From: Sphingobacterium lumbrici
GTDB lineage: Bacteria; Bacteroidota; Bacteroidia; Sphingobacteriales; Sphingobacteriaceae
Length of the DNA stretch: 64,000 bases
Reading direction: 5' to 3'
Assembly (NCBI RefSeq): GCF_006476045.1
Contig: NZ_SRZY01000030.1
Location: 1 to 64,000 of the forward strand
Positions within the stretch are counted from its first letter, which is position 1, and every line of letters begins with the position of its first letter. This document shows, piece by piece, positions 18,364 through 28,080 of this stretch. The notes under the pieces were generated by a model. That model worked only from the letters and a program-made list of their open reading frames with translations, searched no databases and was not told the origin of the DNA. The position numbers and the translations under genes are program-made.

Positions 18364-18394
18364 AATAAAGGGTGATAAAAAATCACCCTTTATT
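18364..18394. terminator. Shared terminator of convergent genes
   Basis: Perfect 13-base arms (18364-18376, 18382-18394) enclose a five-A loop immediately after the M61 peptidase stop and four bases before the stop of the opposite gene. Confidence 0.82.
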
Positions 18395-18397
18395 TTG

Positions 18398-18901
18398 TTA
18401 AAACTTATACCGTATAGAGAGCCCAAAAGGATCAATCAATCGGATTGAACTTTCCTGTATAAAATCAAAATATGGTTTTACATCTAACGATACGGCTAAA
18501 GGCGTTGTAGGTATGTTATACTCCACACCTATAATACCATCCACACTAAGGGCTAATTCTGAAGAAGCATTTATTTCATCTCCGGCTGCATTTTTAAAAG
18601 CCTTATATGTATGACTCCCTACACTGCCACCTACACCGTAAAACCACGAAAAATCTCCCGTGAGGGGTTTATGCCATTCGTATAAACCAATTACTCTAAA
18701 ACGACTTGATCTTGAATTACTCTGCACGCTCATGATACCTTCTATTGCGCGATCTTCAGCCAACGTATACCGATAAGTAATACCGGTCGCACTACCGAAT
18801 CTTGCTCCTACTGCGTGCTGGCTAGGAAGCTGGGCAAATGCATCTTTACAAAAAAATAAAACTGTACCTAATAAAAAAATACTGCGTAGTGTGTTCTTCA
18901 T
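18398..18901 (-). CDS. Small outer-membrane beta-barrel protein (hypothetical)
   Basis: Started at ATG 18901 (MKNTLRSIFLL), the protein has 167 residues with a clear signal peptide ending at DAFA-Q. The mature part consists of alternating strands with GARFGSATGITYRYTL at its start and a final SIRYKF ending in phenylalanine, the usual signature of a small eight-stranded barrel. I cannot assign a function. An upstream ATG seven codons earlier is possible but would spoil the signal peptide. It stands alone. Confidence 0.7.
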   Translation of the reverse strand: MKNTLRSIFLLGTVLFFCKDAFAQLPSQHAVGARFGSATGITYRYTLAEDRAIEGIMSVQSNSRSSRFRVIGLYEWHKPLTGDFSWFYGVGGSVGSHTYKAFKNAAGDEINASSELALSVDGIIGVEYNIPTTPLAVSLDVKPYFDFIQESSIRLIDPFGLSIRYKF

Positions 18902-19054
18902 ATATAAATTTAAAATATTCAACTGTCAAAAGTAATACTATTTTTAAACGTATAAAATTAAAAATAGGTATATATTTAGTGACAATTTATGCGCACTAAA
19001 AAGAGTTATTTTGTTATATTCCCGCTATATATAAATTTCCCAAGACAGAGGAGA

Positions 19055-19074
19055 CCTGCCTGCCGGTAGGCAGG
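19055..19074. repeat. GC-rich 20-bp imperfect palindrome
   Basis: CCTGCCTGCC is followed directly by GGTAGGCAGG, complementary except one position. Palindromes of this type recur in intergenic regions of some Bacteroidota genomes, which I recall but cannot check; only one copy is in this window. Confidence 0.5.
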
Positions 19075-19198
19075 GATCGAAAACCGCGTAGCGCTCATTC
19101 ATCCCATCAAAACTCACATTGATGAATAATTTGTTTTTTTACAAACGTTGTTTCTTTGGAGTTCAAGCCGCTCCGCTGGTATATTCAATGCGATTATA

Positions 19199-19230
19199 CT
19201 TGCAAATAAAAGCAAATTTCTCTAAGTTTA
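19199..19230 (+). promoter_or_regulatory. Probable promoter of acyl-CoA ligase gene
   Basis: CTTG ending at 19202 is followed after 20 bases by TAAGTTTA (19223-19230), one base off the TAnnTTTG consensus. The 5' leader would be about 45 bases. Confidence 0.55.
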
Positions 19231-19279
19231 GAACAGTTGATCAAAAACAAATTATAAACACACATTAAATTCCACCTAT

Positions 19280-21046
19280 ATGAGTACTGCAACTAGATTA
19301 TTCGACTTATTAAAAGGCAATATTCACGCTTCTTCTGAACAACTCCTTGTTGCAAAACGCCATGAAAACGGGTGGCGTGAATACGAATTAAAGGAAATAC
19401 TACATATAGTAGACAATCTGAGTAGAGGACTGTTGGCTAAAGGCTTAAAAAAAGGCGACCGCATCGCGCTAATGTCTGGAAATAGACCTGAATGGAATTT
19501 CATAGATTTCGCCTGCAATCAGTTAGGTATTGCATCAGTTCCCCTTTATCCCACATTATCCAGCCAAGATTTATCATACATTGTAAAAGATGCAGATGTA
19601 AAATATGTCTTTGTCAGCAATGCAGATCTAGCCGCAAGAGTCGACACCGCAATAGCAGAAAGTCAACTTAGCCTTGCTGTCTATACCTTTGAGGATGTCG
19701 CTGGCAAGCCAAACTACCAAGAGCTTATCGAACTGGGAAAAAGCCAGGAGACAGACCTTAAACCTTATAATGATGCCGTGGATGAACAAGATTTGCTGAC
19801 ACTGATTTACACTTCAGGTACCACCGGAAAACCTAAAGGTGTATATTTAACACACAAAAACATACTAAGTAATGTAAATGCTTCTGCACATCTACTGACA
19901 GATGATTACAGGAAAGCACTTAGCTTTTTACCACTGTGCCATATTTTTGAGCGGATGGTTGTATATCTCTATATTTCGAAAGGCCTCCGTATCTACTATG
20001 CAGAAAATCTGGATAACATTGTTTTAGATATCAACAACGTAAAACCCGACCTATTTACCACTGTACCACGCGTTTTAGAAAAAGTGTACGACAAAGTGGT
20101 AGAAAAAGGAAAGGCATTGACAGGCATCAAAAAATCCCTGTTTTTTTGGGCGCTGGATTTAGGCCATAAATATCAAGAGCCTCCTTTAAACAGTTGGTGG
20201 TACAACTTTAAATTAAGTATTGCGCGCAAATTGATTTTTTCCAAATGGAAAGAAGCGTTAGGGGGAAATATTAAATTAATTATTTCTGGCGGAGCAGCTT
20301 TACAAGAGCGTCTTGCCCGGGTATTCTGGGCTGCAGACATCAAAGTCTTAGAAGGCTATGGTCTGACTGAAACATCGCCCGTAGTCGCGGTAAACTCATG
20401 GGTTGAAACGGATGTAAAATTCGGAACAGTAGGCCGTGTGCTTAAAAATCTGAGTGTAAAAATCGCGTCAGATGGCGAAATTTTAGTAAAAGGCCCTTCT
20501 ATTACACCTGGTTATTATAAAAATGAGGAAGCAACCAAAGAATCGATCGATGAGGATGGGTACTTCCATACCGGAGATATTGGCGAATTGACAAAAGATG
20601 GCTTTTTACGGATCACCGATCGTAAAAAAGAAATCTTTAAAACCGCCGGAGGTAAATATGTCGCCCCTCAGGTACTGGAAAACAAATTGATGGAATCTAC
20701 GTTAATAGGTCAGGTAATGGTAGTCGGCGAAAATCAACGTTTTCCTGCTGTCTTGATCGTTCCGGCGTATGAAGAGCTGGAGAAATGGAGTAATTACAAA
20801 GGGATATCCAGCACTTCACGAGAAGATCTCATAATAAATGATAAAGTTCTTGCCAAATATCAGCAAGAAATAGAAAAAGCAAATTCCAATTTTGGTCAGT
20901 GGGAAAAAATTAAAAAATTCATACTGTTAACGAAGGAATGGACCATTGACAATGGCGAGCTAACACCGAAATTATCTTTGAAGAGGAAGGTTATATTACA
21001 AAAATATGAGAGCCAAATAAAAGAAATATATGCAGAGCACCAATAA
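19280..21046 (+). CDS. Long-chain fatty acid--CoA ligase (AMP-forming)
   Basis: This 588-residue adenylate-forming enzyme activates long-chain fatty acids to acyl-CoA for lipid synthesis or beta-oxidation. It has the AMP-binding P-loop YTSGTTGKPKG (about 177-187), the second motif GYGLTETSP, the TGD motif in YFHTGDIGE, and the hinge/catalytic region DRKKEIFKTAGGKYVAP. It is of the FadD15/bacterial long-chain group. Its last 17 bases overlap the start of the YihY gene, so the two are translationally coupled. Confidence 0.93.
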   Translation: MSTATRLFDLLKGNIHASSEQLLVAKRHENGWREYELKEILHIVDNLSRGLLAKGLKKGDRIALMSGNRPEWNFIDFACNQLGIASVPLYPTLSSQDLSYIVKDADVKYVFVSNADLAARVDTAIAESQLSLAVYTFEDVAGKPNYQELIELGKSQETDLKPYNDAVDEQDLLTLIYTSGTTGKPKGVYLTHKNILSNVNASAHLLTDDYRKALSFLPLCHIFERMVVYLYISKGLRIYYAENLDNIVLDINNVKPDLFTTVPRVLEKVYDKVVEKGKALTGIKKSLFFWALDLGHKYQEPPLNSWWYNFKLSIARKLIFSKWKEALGGNIKLIISGGAALQERLARVFWAADIKVLEGYGLTETSPVVAVNSWVETDVKFGTVGRVLKNLSVKIASDGEILVKGPSITPGYYKNEEATKESIDEDGYFHTGDIGELTKDGFLRITDRKKEIFKTAGGKYVAPQVLENKLMESTLIGQVMVVGENQRFPAVLIVPAYEELEKWSNYKGISSTSREDLIINDKVLAKYQQEIEKANSNFGQWEKIKKFILLTKEWTIDNGELTPKLSLKRKVILQKYESQIKEIYAEHQ

Positions 21047-22046
21047 TGCAAATACAACAACCGAGAAAGAATCTTTTTTAGTAAAAGCAAAAGGATTTGG
21101 CCGATTATTAATAGATGCAGGAAACGGATTTCTGGAAGACAAGTGCATGAAACTCAGTGCATCCTTAGCGTATTACACTGTCTTTTCTATCGGACCGTTG
21201 ATTATAATCTTGATTTGGGCGCTCGGATTCTTCTATGGCAATCATCTGGATACATCAGGTGGCGCTCGTGAAGAAGTAATGGATGAACTGAATCATCTTT
21301 TTGGGCGGGATATTGTAATATTGCTGGAAGGAGCGATTCAGAAAATATCATTTGAAAACAAATCTAACATAGGTTTGATCATCGGTATATCCACTTTGGT
21401 CATCACTTCGACAACCATATTTCTAGATATACAGGTTTCGATCAACGAAATTTGGAAAGTAAAACCAAAACCAAAAAAAGGATGGTTAAAATTAATCATC
21501 AACAGGCTCATTTCCTTTTCAATGATATTGGGTTTAAGTTTTCTATTAATGGCCTCCCTTCTAATTAGTAGTATTATTGGTGTCTTCACCTCACATTTGG
21601 AAAAGCTATTGGAAAATTGGAATATTCAATTGTGGGATTGGTTAAATACAGGAATCACTTTTCTGGTTATCGCTGTATTATTTGGTTTTATTTTCGCTTT
21701 TTTACCTGATGCAAAAGTTCGCTTTAAGGATATTTTGGGAGGCTCACTATTTACGGCTCTCCTGTTCATGATAGGTAAATATGGTATATCATTTTATTTG
21801 ATCAATAATGCAACTGCAACAGCGTATGGTGCTGCAGGGTCTATTATTATTCTTCTGGCATGGGTTTATTACTCATCAGCTATATTATATTTCGGAGCGG
21901 AATTCACAAAAGAATATGCCATAAAATATGGACATGGAATCCAACCCTCTTCCTTCGCCGTTCTTATAAAGCAAACCGAACTAGAAATTGATCCGGAAAC
22001 AGGTAAACGAGAAGTCGTCAAAAAGCACAATGAGCCCGTACAATAG
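21030..22046 (+). CDS. YihY/UPF0761-family inner-membrane protein
   Basis: The 338-residue protein belongs to the YihY (BrkB-like) family: KLSASLAYYTVFSIGPLIII near the N-terminus is its hallmark, and about six hydrophobic segments follow. The last conserved region, GAAGSIIILLAWVYYSSAILYFGAEFT, ends the membrane domain; a charged tail of about 40 residues follows. The family was once misread as ribonuclease BN; its function is unsettled. It overlaps the upstream acyl-CoA ligase gene by 17 bases. Confidence 0.9.
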   Translation: MQSTNNANTTTEKESFLVKAKGFGRLLIDAGNGFLEDKCMKLSASLAYYTVFSIGPLIIILIWALGFFYGNHLDTSGGAREEVMDELNHLFGRDIVILLEGAIQKISFENKSNIGLIIGISTLVITSTTIFLDIQVSINEIWKVKPKPKKGWLKLIINRLISFSMILGLSFLLMASLLISSIIGVFTSHLEKLLENWNIQLWDWLNTGITFLVIAVLFGFIFAFLPDAKVRFKDILGGSLFTALLFMIGKYGISFYLINNATATAYGAAGSIIILLAWVYYSSAILYFGAEFTKEYAIKYGHGIQPSSFAVLIKQTELEIDPETGKREVVKKHNEPVQ

Positions 22047-22088
22047 TGGTTCGATAGACCCGGCTAAGCGCCTAACCTATCAAACTGC

Positions 22089-24803
22089 TTATTTCACATT
22101 GTAATAATAAACTGCGCGGCCTATTTTTCCGGCATCATCTATTCCTTCTACTACTACTTTGTATTTACCATTCCCATCCGCGTTATAGTACTCCAGAGTA
22201 ACCTGTCCATTCTCATCAATCGCCACAGAAGGATTCCAATATACTGTGCTGCGATAATCATTCGTATTCCGACTTTGATCGGTATCGTATTTTGGAGAGT
22301 AAAATGTACGTTCTTTGATATAGCCCAACGGATACATGTCAATAACGTTAGATTTTGGCAACAAGGCTTCTATTTCCGCCAACGACATACGTGGTGCTTT
22401 TGGCTTGTCCTTTTTTGTAATGATAGACACTACACCGTCATTTTGATACATACGGCTCACTGTCCCCAGATCATCCCGCAGAAAAATCTCAATAACCTCT
22501 ATCTCAGCGGGCTGAATGGAATTGAGCGAGGGCTCATCAATTGGCATCCCATTTAAGAAAAACTGTACGGGAACACGGCTACCTTGATTATAATTTCGGG
22601 AAATGTAATATTTCAATGTTTGCGAATCATATATGATCCCTGTAAGCATCGAGCTCAAGCACATCGTCAACATATTACATCCGCTAAGACGCTCTCCTTC
22701 TATACGATGATCGGACATCGATAGTCCTGATAAAGCCGAAAACTCCTTACTTGTACGCTGCTGTTTAACTACGCCGGTAACTGTTACCTCGTCAATTAGA
22801 ACAGATGTTCTATACTCATTCTTACTATTCGTAAGGTATGCAGTAAGCTGTTGATCTATATTCAGAACTTCGTTGCTAGTATAAGGATTTCTCAGATCTA
22901 TAGCGGGATAAAAAGATTGATCCATATTAATCACCAAATTGCGGTAATTGTCATTACTTCTTGCATTTATAGTTACTTTGACAGAATCGGGAAAGACTAA
23001 GTTTTCAAACGAAAATCGTCCATTCTGATCCGTATAGGTATCTTTACGTAAAGAACGGGCCGGGATCGACAATAACAGCCCCCCATTTGGATACGGTCTA
23101 CCTGTATTCAGACGTAATGTACCCGATAGGGAAATACCCTGCTCCGGCAAAAAACTTACTTGCGGAAATTTTTCAGCAATCAAATCATTGTAATCAAATC
23201 TCCGGAATCCTTGAGTCATCATTAAAGCATCCAGTGCTTCGGCACGATTTTCTACTTTTTTGTCAAAATAAAAGTTAGGTTTTTCAACATATCCTTTTAA
23301 ATCCGAGGTCAATAACAAACTACTTATAATTGTATTTTCCTGATGGTCATCATACGGGACTTTCGCTTCATCTATCACGGATACCGAAAGGTGACTAGGT
23401 AATTTTTCCGTTGAAATATTCGTAATATCTAATTTAACAGCTTCCTTTTTGCTATAATCCTGCTTATTTAATTTCACCTGAATATTCAATTCAGAATTTC
23501 CATTATTAAAGATTAACCGCTCACTAATGGGTTTGCCTTGAGGAGTCAAAACGGTGAATTGTATAATACCACTTGGCAATTCTTCTTTGGGTACAGAAAT
23601 CAGTAAGGATGAATTTTTTAGCGTAGCCTGTGCTGCGTAAACCAAATGTCCGTTTAGCTGCGCTAAAATATAAAAAGTAGCGTTTTGAATTTTCGAAAAA
23701 TAATTTTCACTGGTAACAAGACCTATCTGAATAGCCTTATCATCCGATTTATGATAGACTAAATTTACGGTCTCTTCTTTAACGGCAGGCAAATCAAATG
23801 TACGGTCCTGTTCACCTTGAATAGTTATCACCGCTTTATAGGATTCGCCCGCTTGAGGATGTAGTAAGAAGTACCCCATTCCCATACCTAAATCTGAAAA
23901 TTCCGCTACTGTATTTTTTTTACCATCTATCACTACCCCCTTTACAGCTAAGCCCTTTCCATCGGACCCAATAGCTTTGAAGGCAACATTTTTGGCAACC
24001 CCGGCAATTAAGTCTCCCCCTTCCGGAAAAAATTGAACATCCGTATCTTTCAGCGCATTTTTAAGCGGAAAGTCACCGACCAAAGCATTCGTACTCTCTC
24101 CTTCGACTTTTACGATCAAACGCCCATTTTTCAACAGTTCTTTCTCTTTTGAAGAGAAGGTAATCGTCGCTCTTCCCATATCATCAGTTTCAGATTTTCC
24201 TTTGTCAAACGAATCCCATCCATCGATCGCCTCCCAAGTGATTTTGCGTCTGCTTAATAAATCGCCTCTGCCATCTTTAAACTGAATCTGTGCTTTAGTT
24301 TTATTGCCTTCGGGTATATACGTAATCGCCGTTCCTAATTTTTTATTAATCGCATCACCTACAGGAACGATTTTATTAAAGAAATATGAACCATCAAAAT
24401 TCATCATCCATTTTGTATATGCTCTAAATCGATAGTTGTCTTGCTTTACATATTGCGGATCAAGCACCAGATATCCATTTCCGGTACCTTTATTATCTAA
24501 CGGAATCCGCAATGTTTGCACGAGGGAATCTCTTCCGTTAATAATCTCCACATAACCTACTTTACTGGGGTCGTACTCTACTAAATTGCGGTGTAGATAC
24601 ATTTTAAACCACAAGGTATCACCAACTGCATAATAAGGTTTATCAAAATGAAGATGTACTTTCTCTACCGGATAAACACCAAAATACTTTTGCACACGCT
24701 CTACAACAGTATTAATTGGAATTTTAGGTAATTCTTGCCCCTTAGCAGGCAAAATGATCAGCACAAATAATAAAAGGAATAATAAACTTTTGATTTTCTT
24801 CAT
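22089..24803 (-). CDS. Exported MG2-like / carboxypeptidase-regulatory / plug-like protein, 904 aa
   Basis: A signal peptide (MKKIKSLLFLLLF...AKG-Q) leads a large surface or periplasmic protein. Residues about 45-150 (KVHLHFDKPYYAVGDTLWFK) resemble the MG2 domain of alpha-2-macroglobulin-like proteins. Around 575-640 lies a carboxypeptidase-regulatory-like beta domain (YTDQNGRFSFENLVFPDSV). Around 700-815 comes a segment like a TonB-receptor plug (VPVQFFLNGMPI, IEVIEIFLRDD, GVVSIITKK). No outer-membrane barrel follows; the protein ends about 75 residues later with another beta segment. Proteins of this architecture are frequent in Bacteroidota, but I know of no settled function. The gene is 140 bases behind cardiolipin synthase on the same strand. 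Confidence 0.65.
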   Translation of the reverse strand: MKKIKSLLFLLLFVLIILPAKGQELPKIPINTVVERVQKYFGVYPVEKVHLHFDKPYYAVGDTLWFKMYLHRNLVEYDPSKVGYVEIINGRDSLVQTLRIPLDNKGTGNGYLVLDPQYVKQDNYRFRAYTKWMMNFDGSYFFNKIVPVGDAINKKLGTAITYIPEGNKTKAQIQFKDGRGDLLSRRKITWEAIDGWDSFDKGKSETDDMGRATITFSSKEKELLKNGRLIVKVEGESTNALVGDFPLKNALKDTDVQFFPEGGDLIAGVAKNVAFKAIGSDGKGLAVKGVVIDGKKNTVAEFSDLGMGMGYFLLHPQAGESYKAVITIQGEQDRTFDLPAVKEETVNLVYHKSDDKAIQIGLVTSENYFSKIQNATFYILAQLNGHLVYAAQATLKNSSLLISVPKEELPSGIIQFTVLTPQGKPISERLIFNNGNSELNIQVKLNKQDYSKKEAVKLDITNISTEKLPSHLSVSVIDEAKVPYDDHQENTIISSLLLTSDLKGYVEKPNFYFDKKVENRAEALDALMMTQGFRRFDYNDLIAEKFPQVSFLPEQGISLSGTLRLNTGRPYPNGGLLLSIPARSLRKDTYTDQNGRFSFENLVFPDSVKVTINARSNDNYRNLVINMDQSFYPAIDLRNPYTSNEVLNIDQQLTAYLTNSKNEYRTSVLIDEVTVTGVVKQQRTSKEFSALSGLSMSDHRIEGERLSGCNMLTMCLSSMLTGIIYDSQTLKYYISRNYNQGSRVPVQFFLNGMPIDEPSLNSIQPAEIEVIEIFLRDDLGTVSRMYQNDGVVSIITKKDKPKAPRMSLAEIEALLPKSNVIDMYPLGYIKERTFYSPKYDTDQSRNTNDYRSTVYWNPSVAIDENGQVTLEYYNADGNGKYKVVVEGIDDAGKIGRAVYYYNVK

Positions 24804-24943
24804 AATACTAAATTAACAGAAATAAAATGATTCATCAAAAAAGGACACGTCTTTCTCTTTTCTCGATCAACCATTTAATTTAGCTAAAGATAAAGAATTT
24901 TATTTTTCCAAATCTTTAAAAGAAGTTAAGATTTTTAAACAGA

Positions 24944-26437
24944 TTAAAGTAAGGGTGCAAGAAGCCTGCAGACAGAGTCGATTCCTCGCTTCCAACCAGG
25001 CCGCGATTGCCACAGATCTAAGGTCAATAAATCACAAGACAGCTTGTCGATTTCAAATTGTTGCTCCATTTCGATACATAATTTTTGATCCGAAACTACC
25101 GCTGCGACCTCATAGTTGATATAAAAACTGCGTATATCTAGATTTACCGTCCCGACAAAAGCCAACTTTCCATCAACCGTAATTGTTTTTGCATGCATAA
25201 ATCCTTTATTATACAGATAAACTTTTACGCCACGTTCCAGTAACGGTTTCAAAAATGAAAACGAAGCGTGATGTACAAAATAGGAGTCCGATTCTGCCGG
25301 GATCATTAATTCAACCTCCACTCCCGATGAAGCTGCGATCACTAAGACAGAAGCCAGCTCATCGCTAGGTATGTAATAAGGTGTGCACAGCTGGATTTTC
25401 GTATCCGCCTCGCCCAAAGCAATAAGGATCGCCTCCATATTGAACGGTCCTTTGGAAGCAGGATCACTTGACACAAAAGCAACAGCTGCGTCCTCTTTGC
25501 TATCCTGATACTGTCTTGGTTCTTTTAGATAACCTTTTTCAAGCATAAATGGTTCGCCATCGGCTTGATTCCAAGAATGCCAAAAGCCAACTTGCAACAT
25601 GTTGATTGCCATCCCTTCAATACGTATCGAAGTGTCTCTCCAATATACTGAATTATCGTTTTTTGGATCATTGATATATCTGTCCGAAATATTAATCCCG
25701 CCAATAAATCCGACCTCTCCATCTATTACCGCTACCTTTCGATGATTTCGATAATTACTATTTGCCAGAGAAGAGAATGTAACCGGTAAAAACGCTTTAA
25801 ATTGAATATTCGATTTGGCACATTTCATGTATCTAACCAAAGCCGGGGAACCAAAACTGTCTACAACAAGCCTAACTGCAATACCCTCATTTGCCTTACT
25901 CTCTAAAATATTCAAAATCTGAAGCCCGATATTATCCGGTTCGAAGATATAGTATTCCAAATGGATAGAATGTTTAGCTGCGGCAAGCGCCTCTATAAAA
26001 TATGCAAATTTTTCCTCTCCGTTTACTAACAATTTCACCGTATTATTCATCGTGGGTGACGATAATCTTTCATTCTTTAAAAAAGTAAAAACCCGCGAAA
26101 GATCGCCTATGTCATCACGAATATCATGGATAAGTTCCTCCATTATAGGATTCAAGCGTTCCCATTCTTTTTTTAACCGTACCGCCTGCCGCTGATTAAT
26201 CCGCTTCATCTTTTTTACTTTGGAGAACTTTTGTCCAAAAAAATAATACAGTATGAGGCCGAAAACAGGCAAAAATACAATAACAAGAACCCAAGCCATA
26301 GTTTTGCTCGGATTTCTATTTTCAATTAGAAGAGTACTGATTACGCCGATATATAGCAATAATGCGGGCAACCAATACCAGTCATGCAGTATATGAAATA
26401 ACTCCTGTATTTTTTCAGTCAGTACGATATTTTGCAT
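24944..26437 (-). CDS. cls: Cardiolipin synthase
   Basis: The 497-residue enzyme condenses two phosphatidylglycerol molecules, or equivalents, into cardiolipin at the inner membrane. Two N-terminal membrane helices (about 15-70) precede two phospholipase-D domains. The HKD motifs are complete: HRKVAVIDG with H232 and HAKTITVDG with H415. Phospholipase-D family neighbours such as phosphatidylserine synthase type I lack the N-terminal helices, which supports the Cls call. No neighbour suggests cotranscription beyond the surface protein downstream. Confidence 0.94.
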   Translation of the reverse strand: MQNIVLTEKIQELFHILHDWYWLPALLLYIGVISTLLIENRNPSKTMAWVLVIVFLPVFGLILYYFFGQKFSKVKKMKRINQRQAVRLKKEWERLNPIMEELIHDIRDDIGDLSRVFTFLKNERLSSPTMNNTVKLLVNGEEKFAYFIEALAAAKHSIHLEYYIFEPDNIGLQILNILESKANEGIAVRLVVDSFGSPALVRYMKCAKSNIQFKAFLPVTFSSLANSNYRNHRKVAVIDGEVGFIGGINISDRYINDPKNDNSVYWRDTSIRIEGMAINMLQVGFWHSWNQADGEPFMLEKGYLKEPRQYQDSKEDAAVAFVSSDPASKGPFNMEAILIALGEADTKIQLCTPYYIPSDELASVLVIAASSGVEVELMIPAESDSYFVHHASFSFLKPLLERGVKVYLYNKGFMHAKTITVDGKLAFVGTVNLDIRSFYINYEVAAVVSDQKLCIEMEQQFEIDKLSCDLLTLDLWQSRPGWKRGIDSVCRLLAPLL

Positions 26438-26588
26438 ATTCAGCGATTAATGTGGCAGCTATTCTATCAAATAAGCTACTCAACTTCCTAAAGTTAATCA
26501 GAATTAAATGTAATTGAAAACCGGAATAGCTATTGCTGCGACAAGGGGTACTTGCTTAATGGGGCAAGGTTCGCGCCAGCATGGAGTA

Positions 26589-26627
26589 ATATAAAAGCTT
26601 CCGTATTAAATATGGAAGCTTTTATAT
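26589..26627 (-). terminator. Intrinsic terminator after the E2 gene
   Basis: Fourteen-base perfect arms (26589-26602 and 26614-26627), extended by further pairing toward the loop, lie five bases beyond the stop of the minus-strand E2 gene. Confidence 0.72.
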
Positions 26628-26631
26628 GATT

Positions 26632-27972
26632 TTAAATCGTTCGGTCAGAATCCCAATTTTCCAGATAATCAGCGACTCTTTTTATAAATGTACCACCCAA
26701 CGCTCCATCTATGACCCTATGGTCATAGGACATGGTGATATACATCATTTGCCTTATGGCAATTACATCGCCATGCTCCGTTTCGAGTACGGCAGGTTTT
26801 TTCTTAATCGTGCCCACCGCTAAAATCGCAGCTTGAGGTTGATTAATAATAGGCATTCCGAAAATATTTCCAAATGCGCCAATATTTGTAAATGTAAATG
26901 TGCCTCCCTGCGTGTCATCCGGTTTGAGTTGATTGGCACGGGCTCTATTAGCGAGATCATTTACAGATCTACTCAGTCCAACCAGACTCAATTGATCCGC
27001 ATCTTTTATAACAGGTACAATCAAATTACCAGTTGGCAGTGCTGCCGCCATTCCGATGTTAATATGTTTACGCTTAATAATATTATATCCATCGACCGAC
27101 ACATTTACCATCGGAAAATCTTTCAACGCTTTGCTTATCGCTTCAATAATCAACGGAGTAAATGTAATATTCTCTCCTTCGCGTTTCTTAAATACATCTT
27201 TTACTTTATTTCTCCAGTTGACAAGATTGGTAACATCTGCTTCTACGACCGAAAAAACGTGTGGCGATGTTTTCACGCTATTAACCATGTGATCTGAAAT
27301 CAACCTACGCATTCTATCCATCTCAATGATCTCGTCTCCATTCATACTTTTCACAACCTGAACCGATGTTGATACGTTTGCATTTGAACTACGTGGAGGA
27401 ATTATCGGCTCTACTGAGTCGATATGAGCAGATGATTGATTTGAATTTGAATCTCCTTTCGCAGCAATATAATCCAGTACATCCTGCTTTGTAACACGAC
27501 CATCAGTACCAGATCCTAAAATTCTATCCAATTCATCCTGCGCAATTCCCTCTTGTTGTGCAATACTTTTCACCAAAGGTGAATAGAACCTGTCGTCATT
27601 TGTTATAGCCTTCTGTGAGGATTCCGGAGTTAGAAGTTCTTTATTTTCCAATACGGCTAAACCAGGTGTCACAACATCGAACTTGTCGTGTACTTCTCTT
27701 TGCTGTTCTACTTCTTCAGCAGCACTTTCACCCTCCACCTCCAGGATTGCAATCACGTCGCCCACTTGTGCAACCTCTCCTTCTCGAAAAAGAATTTCCT
27801 TCAGTTTACCCGTCACGGGCGAAGGAACATCAGAATCAACCTTATCCGTAGCGATTTCCACTACCGCTTCATCTTCTTGAATAGTATCTCCTACAGCCTT
27901 TAACCAATTTGTTAAAGTTGCTTCAGAAACACTCTCCCCCATTTTTGGAAGCACTAGTTTATATATTCCCAT
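26632..27972 (-). CDS. 2-oxo acid dehydrogenase E2 (dihydrolipoamide acyltransferase)
   Basis: The 446-residue protein has one lipoyl domain at 1-78 with the lipoylated lysine K44 in EIATDKVDSD, a peripheral-subunit-binding domain at about 128-165, a linker rich in S and N, and the catalytic domain from about 215 with SYDHRVIDG (H418, D422) near the end. It is the acyltransferase core of a 2-oxo acid dehydrogenase complex; the branched-chain complex is most likely given the single lipoyl domain, but E1 and E3 are not adjacent and the substrate cannot be fixed. It follows cinA by 108 bases on the same strand. Confidence 0.9.
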   Translation of the reverse strand: MGIYKLVLPKMGESVSEATLTNWLKAVGDTIQEDEAVVEIATDKVDSDVPSPVTGKLKEILFREGEVAQVGDVIAILEVEGESAAEEVEQQREVHDKFDVVTPGLAVLENKELLTPESSQKAITNDDRFYSPLVKSIAQQEGIAQDELDRILGSGTDGRVTKQDVLDYIAAKGDSNSNQSSAHIDSVEPIIPPRSSNANVSTSVQVVKSMNGDEIIEMDRMRRLISDHMVNSVKTSPHVFSVVEADVTNLVNWRNKVKDVFKKREGENITFTPLIIEAISKALKDFPMVNVSVDGYNIIKRKHINIGMAAALPTGNLIVPVIKDADQLSLVGLSRSVNDLANRARANQLKPDDTQGGTFTFTNIGAFGNIFGMPIINQPQAAILAVGTIKKKPAVLETEHGDVIAIRQMMYITMSYDHRVIDGALGGTFIKRVADYLENWDSDRTI

Positions 27973-28080
27973 ATTGATTTCGTCTTTAAAACCCCTAAAT
28001 TAAATATTTATGAGTAAAATATCCGCAAACAAAAATTAAATATTTAGAATTAAACAAAATTCAAAATATAATTTCAACAC

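Larger units (their letters stand above)
18902..19279. other. Intergenic region with GC-rich palindrome and promoter
   Basis: No gene is seen. The region holds a GC-rich palindrome (19055-19074) and the acyl-CoA ligase promoter (19199-19230). The stretch 19075-19185 has a higher GC content than its surroundings and may belong to the same repeat unit, but I found no second copy in the window. Confidence 0.5.

Noticed and set aside
26833-27297. Plus-strand frame of 154 codons opposite the E2 gene
   Set aside because: It is an antisense shadow: the minus-strand frame has the complete E2 catalytic domain and the plus frame has no recognisable protein.
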